64,000 nucleotides of DNA from Druceiella hillmani (GCA_039881145.1 JAYKKI010000137.1:1290501-1354500); one strand, 5' to 3'. Shown: positions 1 through 11,973, counted from the first letter of the stretch. The notes: a model not told the origin generated them from the letters alone. Program-made: numbers and translations.

Positions 1-6
1 GGCGCT

Positions 7-218
7 GCAACAATTAGTTGCGAAAGAATGTTCCCATTTTATCACCAAAATGGTTTGACCGATTTAGACACGGTTGTGTGAAATATTCGGTACTAATCAG
101 CAACGATTCTCAGATAGGTGTTACAGTGTTATTTTACCAGGGAGTACTATAACATTTTGTTACAAGCGAATGCGCCCATTATTCTCCAAAACCATTTGAC
201 GGGTTTATTTATGGTTCT
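7..218. repeat. Diverged dimeric repeat
   Basis: Two imperfect copies of a unit of about 70 bp, one near 7-79 and one near 149-218. They share the order: a pyrimidine-flanked GCGAAxGAATG/GCGAATG core, CCCATT, CCAAAA, then a TTTGACxG block. The spacing is about 141 bp. It lies just beyond the C-terminal end of the minus-strand pseudogene that follows and may belong to that element's 3' flank, or be a separate dispersed repeat. No coding sequence is visible here. Confidence 0.45.
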
Positions 219-262
219 CGATAAAAAGTTTGTGATTTAAAGTGAAGGTTATTAGTGAGGTA

Positions 263-1654
263 TTATGTTAATAATAATGGATCAGAAGAAACAGTCCTGA
301 AACTATTTTGGTTAAATGTTTCCCAATTATTTTCAAATCGTTTGAAAATTGCAATTTCGGGTTCGTTGGAAGTACCCAATGCCTGAAGTACCACGGCTTC
401 TAACATTATTTCGAGTATGTAATTTCGGCAAACCAGCCATAGCAACCTTTTCAAACTTTTGTTCTAAAAGTATGCAAGCACTATTCCTCGAACCCGTGTT
501 GAATGCCGTAGTATCGAAACACATGTACCTAATTTTTTCACATAAATTCCAACTCATCATGTTTCAAATACTGCCGTTGTAGTCGCCTCTCCTGTTCCTC
601 GGCTTAACTTCGGGATATTAAGAAATTGGTCGACACCCTGATCTGACACTAAAATGGGCAATCTATCTACTTTCTCGTGGCCAGAGATATCTTCACACAT
701 CTTGCCATCGCAGTGAACGGTGAGAGGCACTTCCGGTTTAAATTCTGACTTTAAATATTGTGCTATTTTCTTTCTTTGTTATATTCGCTGATGACAAATA
801 GAAGAAGTATTAATGTTGTATTTTGATGGATCACAATCAGCACATTTTAGTGTAGACGTCAGAACGACAGCAGCTTTTATATCGCTTAATTTAGCAGCGT
901 CAAGGCTAGCAGCTCAACGATAGTCTATAATGTTTTTCTGCCCCGTTGCGCTGGCGGTGCTTCAGAGTTCTAAGGCCCTGGTTGTGGAGAAACAATCAAC
1001 CTCTCATCGTCACTACTTCCACTTGCAAATGGTGAAGATGGTGAAATAGGCCGAGTACATTTTTTCAGTTAATCTTTTGCCACTTTCTTATATCCGCTGC
1101 TTCAATTTTTGCAACCACTCCACTTTTTGTTGTTTTTAGGTCACTTTTTTTAAATATTTTTTATTTAAGCTACCAATTTTTCCAGACCTATTCAGTATTT
1201 GAGCTAGTAGGAATTGCCTGCCTTCTTCAGTTTTCATAATTTTCATTGCATCAGAATGTGCTGTGTCAAAAAATTCTTGAAGTTGACTATGCCACGTTTT
1301 TTCTTTTCGTTGTATTGCTTCGGACCGCTTGGTTTTATTTTCTTTATTCTTTTTCATACATTGCCGTTGTTTAAAGTGTTTCAGCATTTTTTCTTTTACG
1401 TGTTATTTTTTCGCAGTAGGTATGCTTGCTTTTTCCCACAAAGCCATGAAATCTTGAATAGTAGAGTCCGCAGCAGCATTGTCGTTTAATTTTTTCTCAA
1501 ATTTATAATAGAAAACTAATTTCAATACTTCATTGGTCGATGGCAACTTTATTTCGTTTAGAACTGGTGACATCTGTCCGATGAACCACACAACTGTTTG
1601 CTTCTTATAGAAATTAAACCAGAACTTGTAGATGCCATAACTAATATGGAACAC
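263..1654 (-). pseudogene. Decayed gene of an uncharacterised arthropod repeat-encoded protein (possible DDE-type transposase)
   Basis: Minus-strand coding remnants lie in several frames, in collinear order. 1654-1403 holds an N-terminal segment with KLPSTNEVLKLVFYY and DFMALWEKASIPT. 1387-1136 is lysine-rich and ends in EEGRQFLLAQ. About 905-790 reads SLDAAKLSDIKAAVVLTS. About 770-560 contains TVHCDGKMCEDISGHE, then DRLPILVS and LNIPKLSRGTGEATTTAV. 560-430 contains CFDTTAFNTG and ACILLEQK. 454-263 contains LLWLVCRNYILEIMLEAVV and EIAIFKRFE. I recall the same order (HxDGK, RLPxLVS, GTGEA, FDTTxxNTG, CRHHxxE) from multicopy uncharacterised proteins in insects, spiders and Hydra, none with an established function. 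The aspartates in HCDGK and CFDTT are placed as in RNase-H-fold transposases, but that role is inferred. Frameshifts near 560, 450 and 1135 and several stops make it inactive. The usual second His of CRHH is Asn here. Confidence 0.72.
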
Positions 1655-2037
1655 AGTAAGCCGGCGAGTCGCAAAATAAAAGACGTGCGCTATGGTGGAA
1701 CGTAATTTAGGTACTAAGCGGCGTGCCAGCGATCAGTAACAGGGAACGAAGGGAGGGGCGAGGGGAAGGGTGAGGGAAGGGTGATGAATTTTTATGACGT
1801 TTAAAGTGTTCCTAATGTTGCTTTTGTGAGCGTTGTGTTATTCGGTTAATAATAATGTGTATCAGGATTATCAGACCTACTTCGAAAAAATATTAAAAAT
1901 AAACTTTTGAAATTCGGTAGCGACCACTAAATTTCATTCAAAAAATAAAATTAAAATCATGTGCCTATATTTTTTGCCTAAGAACGTTATAAAAGGTGTT
2001 CCATTGAAATTTCAAATTATGAATTTTGTGAATCTCC

Positions 2038-2038
<1 letters not shown>
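1655..2038. other. Upstream flank of the pseudogene with a G-rich purine tract
   Basis: No ORF. At 1747-1785 the plus strand is a run of GGGAGGGG-type purine blocks (several G3/G4 runs), unlike the surrounding AT-rich DNA. It lies about 100 bp upstream of the apparent N terminus of the minus-strand pseudogene, so it may be part of that element's original promoter or terminal region. The four closely spaced G runs could form a quadruplex. Both readings are inference. Confidence 0.3.
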
Positions 2039-2128
<90 letters not shown>

Positions 2129-2138
2129 GTATGTATAC
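2039..2138. repeat. (TA)n microsatellite with a GTAT-rich end
   Basis: About 80 bp of alternating TA with one interrupting G, then about five ATGT units. ORFs translated here (poly Tyr-Ile) are artefacts of the dinucleotide repeat. Confidence 0.97.
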
Positions 2139-5100
2139 ATTTCCTTACGCAGTGATTATTTTAACGACTTGTACTTTAATTTTAAGCATATCACGCGGCG
2201 TCACTCGATTAATAAATTGTGTATAAAAATAAGCTATCGGCAAGTGAAATATCAATGTCTCCAATGAATTACATTTACAAGATAGGTAAATAACAAAATG
2301 TCAAGATGTTATGATATTTTAGTAATAATTGTGGTAGATCAGTAAATATCTAAAATACATAAATCTCTATTCGTCTCTTTGACATTACATGTGCAAAATT
2401 TTATAGAAATCGTTGGGTAGTGAAAAAGTGAAAGTAAAAAAGTAAAATTAAAATATTAGTTAAAACGAAGTTATGATTAAGAAACAGCTATACGTTTGAA
2501 TATTCAAACATTACAAAATTCGTATTAGATATAAAAATAAAACCAGTGAATAAACCAGTAAATACGTTCGAAAAATATTTTTATTCAATAATAATGTAAT
2601 CATTAACATTTTCCATAATATTCTGTCAAAATGACGTATGTCATTGGACTCATTTTGGATTCTTTCTTTGAAGAAAGTGCGTGGTTTTGTGAGATAGCTT
2701 CCAATGGCGTTGTAATATTTAGCTTTCTTCTGTACTTGTTGTTTAAATATAGAATATGCAAAATATTATTACCTATTGCAATACTCCGCATATGCTATGA
2801 AGAATATTTTTCAGCGCCACTTTAAATTGTTGAGAGTTCCTCAGAATGTACTTTTGAGTCAAATTTATTTTTTAACTTTGAACCAAAAACTACAAAATAT
2901 AAACGTATTTTCAATTTTTACCTTATTTCGTTTAGAAGTTTTTAACAGGAAGACTAACCAATATTAGATGTTAACTCAATAAGTTCGTTCGATTTCTCAC
3001 AACATGAACTCACAAAAATACAAAGAAGGACCCTTAATACTCTTATAAAATATGCCTATACTATGGCGGGTCCTGAAGGATATTCCATGTAAATTCTTTA
3101 AATCAGTCTCATAAGCTACGGATAGAGGAATTTACTGTTATGAAGGCTCATTTCATTTGGTCTATTAACACCGGATCTTATAGTTTCTCTTATTTTGTTG
3201 TCAGATTTGCAGCCGTATACAAATAGGGCTGTAAATCTGATCCAGTTAAATCTACGTTTTCAGGATCTTTTCACGCTCCTTACACCTACACGTAGTACTT
3301 GTTATATCCACACGTAGTCTATGGGCATTCAATCATTTTTCGTGTTGCCAACATATGGTACAAACTCTTCAACAGATGGGAAAGCGTTGAAAAAATATTA
3401 CCCGTAAAATCACCGGAGATTGACAACTACGCATGAAAAAAATGTTAGCCATGTATTCTGTATGTTGTCTACTAATTTTTGGACTTGTTGCTGCATATTG
3501 TTATTTAACATCCACAGTTCGTCAATTGGTGAGATTTTATCTAAATAGTTTCATTTTCATGTATTTCAAGTAGAAAAATTTTCGTTGTAACACAGTCCAG
3601 TTTATTTTTTTTCTAACGCAGAATATAGTACCCAATATCGAATTCAGAGACGAATTCGAGTTTTTTTAAATTTATTTAGGTACTCTGTAGTCTACGTGGT
3701 AAAAATTATTTCACTATTTTCTATTAAAAAACGCACAACGTCTTCAATATGTACGTGTATAAAAGATGGAATTTATCATCTAGATTGTAACAGGCAATTT
3801 TTAGATTTACCGAAATACTTCTTAAATTTTCATAGAAAAAGTCTAAAAACTAAAGGTTTCTAGTATTTTTCCGTTTCAATTTTTGCCTTTTCTCGTAATT
3901 CGTATATTCTGGAAATATAAATTTATCATTTCGAAATAGGCTCTTCATAAATCAATGAAACACTACGGAATTTTACAATAAAATTACAGTTGACACCGAT
4001 ACTTGTTCAGAATGTGGACACAACATTATGGCAAAAGAACACTGTTCTACAATGGTAATCGGCCAAAAATTTTGTAAATATTTTGATAAATTCCTTACAG
4101 ATGTACACAAACATGTTACCAAAAACGTCATGCTGAAAATAACGTTAATCTGCACAGTACCGTGAAATATAGGCATTTGTTTATGTTAGTATCGAAATAA
4201 ACTGACTTTATGCGAATCGCTAGTTTTTTATATTTAACCGATTATTCCACCTCTAGTACTTGACTTTATTCATACTCAACTATTATCAATTTATTTTATT
4301 AATCAGATTACGAAAGATCACGAAAATATTAGTTTGACGAAAGGAAAAAAATTAAATGAGCTGTAGATAAGAATAATGTGTAAGAATATCGAAAGAAATG
4401 TAGAAATATATCCCGAAATAAGAATAATTTTCTTAACAGCGAATTTTCTGCGATTTTATTCGAACTAAAAAGAACTACAAAAGAACAAAAAAGTAATGAA
4501 ATTTGTAGTGGAATTTTCGTTTCAAATTAAAATTTATTTTTACTTAGAGTGTAAATAATATGTTGAATCATGATATTAAAAGGCATCTTACAGAAATTTA
4601 GAATCGTTTCCATATTTGCTACTGAAACATGCCGGGCTTGGCATGCGTAAAATTTCTAATAAAAGAACTTTAAATTAAAATGATCTAATAGTCTCGGGAA
4701 TTTTTGTTCATCAGTTATTAAATTTGCTTAATCTGTTCTTACTACGTGTAAACTAATAACCGAGTTTTGAGTCTTTTATTTGAACGTGGAAAAATATGTC
4801 TTAGATTTTATAATAAATTCCAAATATCATCCCCCTGAAAGTTTAATTCAAAACGATCTATTAATCTTTGCGTGCTGCAAAAACAAGGAGACAAATCGAC
4901 TAACGAAAAGGCATAAATTTGAAAAAGTTGTTAGGTTTTTTTTTAATTACCTGTTCCAATAAATCTAACTCATATTCTCTCTATACAAAGAAATTAATCA
5001 AATATGTGTTTTGGCATGTCTTTTTTAAAATGACATCCGTTAAACAAGTTTACTAAATTTTAAATATAAACAGTTTCTGTTTATCAATAGCTGAAAAAGT

Positions 5101-5213
5101 ATGCAATTTGGAAAAAAAATAGAGGAAAAATAAAAATTTAAAGGTGTAGTTCATAAGATGTGTATATTTTGTTATTTTTACATAAAAATAGTATAAGTGT
5201 AAGGCGAAAGCTG

Positions 5214-5214
<1 letters not shown>
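2139..5214. other. AT-rich spacer without a recognisable gene
   Basis: I see no transposon protein motif or structured RNA here apart from the short ORF at 3959-4165. Short open frames near 2631 and 4780 have no recognisable similarity and are expected by chance at this composition. Confidence 0.6.
3959..4165 (+). CDS. Short unrecognised ORF with a zinc-knuckle-like motif
   Basis: A 68-codon open frame with no clear initiating Met at its start; the first Met is internal. It reads VDTDTCSECGHNIMAKEHC near its first third, and further Cys and His follow in FCKYFD and HKHVTK. The CxxCGHxI...HC spacing resembles a small zinc-binding module, and the residue mix is less AT-driven than neighbouring chance ORFs. 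I do not recognise the family. An acceptor-like TTACAG precedes the Cys pair and a GT follows the Met after STM, so a single short exon is possible. It may equally be a transposon scrap or chance. Confidence 0.15.
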   Translation, partial: NTTEFYNKITVDTDTCSECGHNIMAKEHCSTMVIGQKFCKYFDKFLTDVHKHVTKNVMLKITLICTVP

Positions 5215-5283
<69 letters not shown>

Positions 5284-5304
5284 CATGTATATATATATAT
5301 ATAT

Positions 5305-5379
<75 letters not shown>

Positions 5380-5389
5380 TAAATATATC
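5215..5389. repeat. Long (TA)n microsatellite
   Basis: About 175 bp of alternating TA with a few G and C interruptions around 5272-5310. It is one of the two longest such tracts in the window. Poly Tyr-Ile frames on both strands are artefacts. Confidence 0.97.
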
Positions 5390-5814
5390 CTAAAAATAAA
5401 TTTATTTTGTTTGTGAATACTTAGATAGTTTTTGAATAATCCAGAAAATTGGCTTTGCTAGGATCTTTTCCTCATTTTGTTATTGAAACGACCTTGGCGG
5501 CAAAATTTTAGAAGCGAATTTTGAAAAGTTTGTATTTAGAAAAGGTTTAAAAAAAATTACTTTAAATTAAAAACGGAGGAGTTAGGAAATCGTTAGGAAA
5601 TATACGCTAATGAAATTTAAAAAAATTAAATTGACCGCGTGATAAATCTTTTTTAATTAATTGTATTTTTAAGAGCTGAAAATCTTAAATTTTTTTCATT
5701 GCGAAAAACAGGTACAGAAATCTCAATAAGGGAGTCTGGATTTATTTAAAAAGTTATATTTAAAAAAGTATGGTTTACATTTGTCAATAATTGACTTTAA
5801 ATCAAGATATGATT

Positions 5815-5901
5815 GTATGTATTTTATCTGAACTTTTGTATATGTATTTTATTTGTATTTTATTTTATATGTATTTTATATGTATTTTATCTGAACTTTT
5901 G
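5815..5901. repeat. Short minisatellite of GTATTTTAT units
   Basis: Repeated variants of TATGTATTTTAT, with TATTTTATCTGAACTTTTG occurring twice (near 5820 and 5885). The second occurrence runs into the first copy of the 102-bp direct repeat described next. Confidence 0.7.
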
Positions 5902-5985
5902 ATATTTTATGTAAAATTAATTAAGAAAATGTAACACTAAACATTAGTAAGCAATTAGATAAATGATAAGAAATGTTTAAGGATT
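5884..5985 (+). repeat. 102-bp direct repeat, copy A
   Basis: Begins ATTTTATCTGAAC and ends TTTAAGGATT. It matches 6891-6992 with three mismatches by my count. The two copies bracket about 905 bp with no ORF of note. This could be long terminal repeats of a small element, or a local duplication. I see neither the TG...CA ends expected of LTRs nor a target-site duplication. Confidence 0.9.
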
Positions 5986-6890
5986 TTTCATAGTTCTGTT
6001 CCTATTGAAGTGGTAAATATTGTTGTAAATGTATAAGTGCTTGTAAAAATGACGTGGTTTTATTTGATTGAGAGTAGAAAATTATTAAAGATCTAAGACT
6101 ATTTTTGGCCAGATATAATTTAATGTAATAAATTTTATATAAAACGTGATTTAACATAATTAGATTTACGATTATGATGCTATATACAATCTTGTATATT
6201 AATTTGTTATTATAAAAAACGATTTAAACACTTTTTCGATATGAAATATATATTCCTGTATTTAAAAAAACCATGTATCTAAATCACATAATTACATGTA
6301 ACTGGTCGCACCCATCGAAAGTTTTTCATTAACGCCTTCATGCTGATTTCATTCTTTATTTCTTTACCAGGTTTTATACAGCTCGGTGTGAAAAATAAAC
6401 GCTTTTTTGTTGAATTAATTAACATGTAAACGTAGTCATCGTCAAACCTGAGTATTCATCTAAAGTTCACCTGCCAAATAAAAAGGTTATGAGGATCACG
6501 GAAATTTCAAAATGATAAATAAATTAACACTTAAATGTTGTTAGCATTTTATTCAAAAGTTAACCTTAAAATTTTACCTTTATAAAGACATGTTTTTCAT
6601 TATTCATGCCATAAAAATTTATATTTACCCATTCACGTGGAATATTTAGCGAGAACTTTTCCACAAGGATAAGCTTCCCTGGCACCGAAAATTGTTTTTA
6701 TCGTCGAATAAAAGACCTTATGTCGGCACCGTGATAGCGTTGCTAAACCATTTATAAGTATTTTTAAACAATTCAAATCTACTCGGCAGGAAGTAACCCT
6801 CTTTAGGGTAATGTCCCTATTTTACATCAGCCCGTGGAGGCATGTTTATGTATTGCGGATTGATGTTTGGAATAGTGCAGTCAACTGAGC

Positions 6891-6992
6891 ATTTTATCTG
6901 AACTTTTGATATTTTATGTAAAATTAATTAAGAAAATGTAACACTAACCATTAATAAGCAATTAGAGAAATGATAAGAAATGTTTAAGGATT
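6891..6992 (+). repeat. 102-bp direct repeat, copy B
   Basis: Second copy of the repeat at 5884-5985, same orientation, three substitutions. The high identity means the duplication is recent relative to the decayed transposons elsewhere in the window. Confidence 0.9.
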
Positions 6993-7224
6993 CGTTATGT
7001 ATGGACTATCTCGATAATTGGTTGAATGATTTTACTAAACTTTTTGATTTTTTTTAATTTTAGAAAAGAAAGTTTAGAAGCATTTTCATAATCTACGGTT
7101 ATTCAATTTAATATGCGCAAAAGTTACGCGACTATTCAAATCATAATTTTGGATTAAAGAAATTGAATGCAGTAAAATTATATGAGTATATCCTCTTTGT
7201 ATATTCTATACTTCATGTACATAC

Positions 7225-7228
<4 letters not shown>

Positions 7229-7264
<36 letters not shown>

Positions 7265-7303
7265 GTATACACGCACACATATGCACTCATATATACACCT
7301 AGA
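7229..7303. repeat. Compound (TA)n/(CA)n microsatellite
   Basis: About 33 bp of alternating TA followed by an ACGCACACATATGC-type mixed tract. Confidence 0.92.
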
Positions 7304-9694
7304 TGTATTTATGTCTATTATTACTCTCTTCTTTACTCGCATCCGTTGAGGTAGAAAATTATGTTAAAGGTAAACTGTGAAATGATTTGGGATTCTACCA
7401 AACGTAATTCTTTTTTATTCAATTTTTTACGTCCTATAAAAACTGATATTTCAAAGCTTTAAAAGATATAAAGCTTTCTGACAGGATGAAAAGTAAATTG
7501 CTTTATACGCAATATATGAACTGTGATACGTGAAAGGATACGAATGAAATTATACACTTGAGTTATGTAATTTCATTAATTAATATTTTTTTATCAAAAA
7601 AGTTAAAAAACAATCTAATATGTTGCAGCATGTATAATTTATCAAGTGGTCCATAGAGTACTGAAAAAAACTCCGGTAACTGATTATAAGACAATTTACT
7701 GCTGGCATCTATCGAAAAATTAATATATTAGGATCTAAGATTTTTTACTTGGATAGGTAGTATTGTCTACCTTGGTTGATAGTATTACCTAGGTGGATAG
7801 TAGTTTCGCAGTCATATTCAATCTAATGGATTCTTATATTTAGAGTAGGTAGCAAATTTTGACGACTTGTTTGTCATAATTTTACGAATTTTAAAAACAC
7901 TGAAATTTATTAGCATATTAGTGACAACATGATATTTTCAAAACAATAAGACGATTTTAATTTCCATAAATTGATCGGCTTGATTGAATGCTTGCATAAA
8001 TTCTTAATTATATATGCCAAATATGTTGCTAAATATTAAAATTTTATTTGCTAAAAAATTGTTGAAGACACTTAAATAAGCCGAAATATTATGAAATAAA
8101 TAAATATGACATCAATGCCATAATGCAGATATGACCAGCAACGTTTTATTTAAATTACGGCATTAAAGTATGAGAGCTAATAAATAACATTTTACATGCT
8201 CATCCTCGTAATTTCCCCATTTTCATTTGATTTCGGTAATTTTCTAAAAAGACTATATACACGGCTGAGGTGGAAAATAAATTTTACATAAACTTATTAA
8301 TTTTTTTTAGGGAAGTAGGTACGTAACATTGTTTAGCGTTTAAACTTAACGTAACGTTTTAAGTTTTGAGGTACTAGCACCTAGATATCAATTATTTAGT
8401 TACAATGAATGTACGGAAACTAATTCCTAATGTAAATTTTTTTTCATACAACAAACCAAGCACTTCGTGTCAAAAAATATAAAACTTGGAACTCTTTTCA
8501 AATCGCTTTTTCTAACATTGCATAGTTATTTCCCAATTAATTGTCAGTCATAACTTTGCACGGCACTAGATACGCTCAGTGTAATAGCTTTGTTACTCAT
8601 ATAACCCTGCCACCTCCGCTCACCTTAGTATGAACAAAGATAGGCGGAAAAAATATTTTCCTACACCGATAACTGGGTCAACATATAACGCATTCCGGAA
8701 GATCGAACTTCTAATGCTAACATTCAGTGTAGTGTACGTTTTGCGACTTTAGCATTGAACGTTCGTGTTGGCTGAAAGTATGCAATATTAAAGAAATTTA
8801 TCCTATTCTGTTTCCAGTTCAAACCTGATATGCCGGTTCATGAAATCAAGTATTTTATTTGTCTTTTTGCACGCGTGTTTATTCTTCATAGACCTCTTAA
8901 ATATTTTTAACTGGTTTCCTTTAATTTTTTTACATCTATTCTGTACCTTCTAGAAAACAAATCTGAACAGAGCGGTGATCTTCACCCCACCTTATCTCAC
9001 CCGTACGGAGAGTGAAACTTTTCATTATCATATGAGAGAGAAATTATTCAAATTTACCCGCATTTTTTCGATATCTCTGGAAATTTATACATGAATATTT
9101 GAACTCTTGAGCCTAGATGCAAAGAGAAATCCTGGGGGTGGTTGGTAAGTCCTTCTCACCAAAGTCTAGTATATTGAAATATATTGTGAAATATACCTTA
9201 TGTATATATATGTTTATGAAATTACTTAGGATGAGTTCAAGTTTTCGACATTTAGTGAAAAAGGCGGAGGGTCTATTTTTATCACCACGAAAAGTGAATG
9301 TGATGAAAAATAATTAAAATATTCGGAAACCTTCTGGTCTATCTAGAATTATCCGAAAAACTAGAGTTATTTATATGAAACTTGGTAGACATATTTCTTA
9401 TATAAAGATTGTATCTTAAATCTTCAAGCAATTTTTCTTTTTTAAGCAGGGTCAAATTTCCTAAGTGACCCCATCTAGAAAAGGTGGGGTGGTTTCTCAC
9501 CCCTTAATTTTCGTAAGTAATAAAATTTAATTCAATAAAATTAAATTAAAACTGATGCTGACGTTAAATCAATCTATTTGAAACCAAGTAATATTCATTA
9601 TTTAAATCTATCCTCGAAGGAGTACAAGAGGTACATTCAATAAATCTAGATTCTATGAACTTGAAAATTAGGAACGTAATTTAATAAAAAATTA
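7304..9694. other. AT-rich spacer with dispersed-repeat flavour
   Basis: No supported gene. Around 9340-9400 the phrase TATGAAACTTGGTAGACAT resembles text common in insect dispersed repeats. At 9465-9485 a CCCCA...TGGGG hairpin (5-bp stem) is followed by another CACCCC. A similar CACCCCACC occurs at about 8982, so 8980-9510 may be one old degenerate element of unknown class. Confidence 0.4.
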
Positions 9695-9889
9695 TCAATA
9701 TATTCCTGATTTGTCCAGTAAAATACTGTAGGCTGAAGTTATTCCCCTACCTTCTTTCATAAGTCTATTTTTAACGTTCCACATATATACACTGTCCAAC
9801 AGAACAAAATTGCGTGTAAAAATAATAGGGTCTAATGCATTGGTATTTACCAAAATGATAAGAAACAGGAAGGAAGAAATGGTTTTCAT
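9695..9889 (-). CDS. Small ORF with a signal-peptide-like N terminus
   Basis: A 64-residue minus-strand frame starting ATG within GCGATGAAA. Its first 18 residues have a basic start (MKT), a hydrophobic core (FLFLIILV) and a small-residue end (NTNA), as in a classical secretory signal. The remainder is polar and mixed (LDPIIFTRNFV, VKNRLMKEG). There is no cysteine after the predicted cleavage point. A possible splice donor (GAAG followed by GTAGGG) lies about 40 codons in, so it could be the first exon of a longer gene. No family is recognised. Hydrophobic starts are fairly common by chance in AT-rich DNA, so this is only a candidate. Confidence 0.3.
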   Translation of the reverse strand: MKTISSFLFLIILVNTNALDPIIFTRNFVLLDSVYMWNVKNRLMKEGRGITSAYSILLDKSGIY

Positions 9890-10424
9890 CGCATCAATAT
9901 CTTACAATCTTTCAATTTTCCTTTTACATTGAAAAGACTGCAGTTTCCAGTAAAGCTTACCATTTTCATTACAGTCAAAAGTCAATTGATTTGTTTAGAA
10001 AGTATTCTCTTAAAAAAATCTGCTTGGAGCTATGCCCGGGTAAAATTTGAAAAGAAATTTTAAGGAAACCGTATTACAAAATATATCAGAATTTTGCTCG
10101 GTGGTCGGGTATATTTCTGAATTATTACTGAATAAGATAATATTAACAAAGTGAGTACTTAAGAAGATTAATGAATTAATTATAGACGTAAATCTAAGAT
10201 ATTAATATATTAGTCAAAAAAGATAAAACGTTAATATTGGCTACTTTTAACAGAGGGACTAAATAATATGAAATTTAAAGTAACTTAAATAGAAACAAAA
10301 TAACACACCTAAAATTAAAATGTAGCTTCTTCAATCAAAAGATCAACGTTACATGAAAATAATTAATAGAACATAGCTTGGTTTAAACCATAAAAAACGT
10401 ACCGGAAAATACATTATTATTTAA

Positions 10425-11435
10425 AATTGATGTCGGATAAATCGTGAGGAATATGCTTCCTCTAGAAAGGTTTGTTACGCTTTTCTACCTAAACATTTCC
10501 TGTCTCAGGTAATAAACATCTGCTCTACACAGGAGAAGCAGGATGGGATAAAAAATAGTTAAACTTTCCATATGCGAATACATTTCTTCGTTTTTTTATC
10601 GACCATGCAAATAATTGGAGATTGCGTGATCATAATTTTTCGTTTAAATAACTTTGTAATTCTATTGGAATCGTGCTTTTAGGAATTTCTTCGGACACTG
10701 TTGACTGCTTAAAGGAAGCTATCTCTTCATACCAGGTCAAAAAAAAAATTCATCAAAAAAAAGAAGATTCATGAAAAAAATTGCAGAAAATTCATTAAAA
10801 TTCGTAACTTTTGAAAATAATGGTCTATCCTCCTTATTGTCACTGCTACTGCTTTCTAATGCCTCACTATTTTTGATTTTTTTTCTCAATAATTGTATTT
10901 TTATTAATCAGATTTTTCTGATGGGAAATTATATAAAACTCTAAATATCTTGTCAGTGCATAGTATTTGCCATGGTGTTCTGTCTGTTAAGCAAGTCTCC
11001 TGTCGACTTTGTTACGACAAACAGACATTATTATTTTAGAAATTGACAAAAATGTGCGGTCGGTAAGCATTTTTATTTTCTTCAAAGGGTGTTAATAAGG
11101 TCATAATCTTCTTCAGAAATAGGCATAGATGGTCACTTAAGTTATGGAGATTTAGTGTGCCACTGTTTTCGGGAATAAATAATGATACTGCTCTATTTTG
11201 TTCTTGAAGGCATGTAAACCGTACTATTTCATCTAGTACTCATATCTTGTATCAGTTTACGTTTTAACAAATTGAACTCATTCTGATTTTGATCTTGAGT
11301 TTGAACGGAGTGGCCAAAATGAGTAACAATACTTTTTGCCAATATTAAATCTTCAATGAGTTTTATGGACTTTCAGTGAATTATCTATAGCCAGTTTTAA
11401 TGTATGAATAAAATTACCTGTCCGCCACACGAGAA
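10425..11435 (-). pseudogene. Decayed hAT transposase
   Basis: Minus-strand remnants in shifted frames follow the hAT order. At 11435-11170 the pieces are FIHTLKLAIDNSLKV, AKSIVTHFGHS and KLIQDMSTR-stop-NSTVYM; the last corresponds to the hAT D(V/M)STRWNSTYYM motif with Trp turned into a stop. At 10665-10425 the C-terminal dimerisation region reads ELQSYLNEKL, then YFLSHPASPV and GNV-stop-VEKRNKP, matching the hAT order ELxxYL, PATSxPSERVFSxAG, KRxxL. Between these about 500 bp is too eroded to follow. The N-terminal BED finger is missing or unrecognisable. A hAT-like terminus lies upstream at 11973. hAT enzymes cut and paste DNA in the nucleus; this copy is inactive because of multiple stops and frameshifts. 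Confidence 0.75.
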
Positions 11436-11774
11436 ATAATCAGTCTGAACCGTATTGAAATCTTGAAGACATATTTTGGAGACGATTATATTTTAGATCA
11501 ATACAAACTTTGTAAAACTGTATTTATGATTAAAAACGTATTTATGATTTTTGAAATGTTAATGTCATTTAAAAGTTTTAATAAAATTTAGGAAAATTAA
11601 AATATTTTTAAGTTATTTAATAAATATAAATGAAACATTCTATTACAAAACTATTACGATACTTTCTACATAGCGCCATCAACAAATTAGATGCTTATAA
11701 CCTTACTTGTGGGGTTTGTGCTTCCATCGCATAGGGTCTAAAGAAAATACTATCATTTTTTTATGGAAGTTTAT

Positions 11775-11973
11775 GAAAACTGTCCTATGTATTTGTTTAT
11801 AATATGTGGGCGCGGGCAAATACGAATACTCGGCGAGCACCCCGGGAATATGTTTTAACCTGTTTCCTTAAGCATACAAGAACCGAATAGTTTGGCCGTA
11901 TATTCGGTTCGGTACGTTTTAAACCGATTATACAGCTTAATATTCATCAGACCCTATATTCGGCCCATCTCTA
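11775..11973 (-). mobile_element. hAT-type 5' terminal region with TAGAGATGGGC end
   Basis: On the minus strand the sequence begins TAGAGATGGGCCGAATAT at 11973, the characteristic outer end of many hAT elements, and continues with repeated CCGAATA/TATTCGG sub-terminal motifs to about 11840. It lies upstream of the hAT transposase remnant in the same orientation and is probably its 5' end. If so, the 8-bp target duplication would be GGTCAAAC at 11974-11981. I could not find the matching copy or the opposite terminus near 10.0-10.4 kb, so that end is probably deleted. Confidence 0.6.

Noticed and set aside
5053..5393. Open frames encoding poly Tyr-Ile on both strands (also at 1959, 20006, 41291, 52656, 52684, 56847 and 58193)
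   Set aside because: They are translations of (TA)n microsatellites, not genes.
5884..6992. LTR retrotransposon
   Set aside because: The direct repeats lack TG...CA ends, no primer-binding site or polypurine tract is visible, and there is no gag/pol text between them.
10731..10745. GGTCAAAA as the left target duplication of the hAT element
   Set aside because: It lies inside the element, upstream of the C-terminal coding region, so it cannot be the outer flank.
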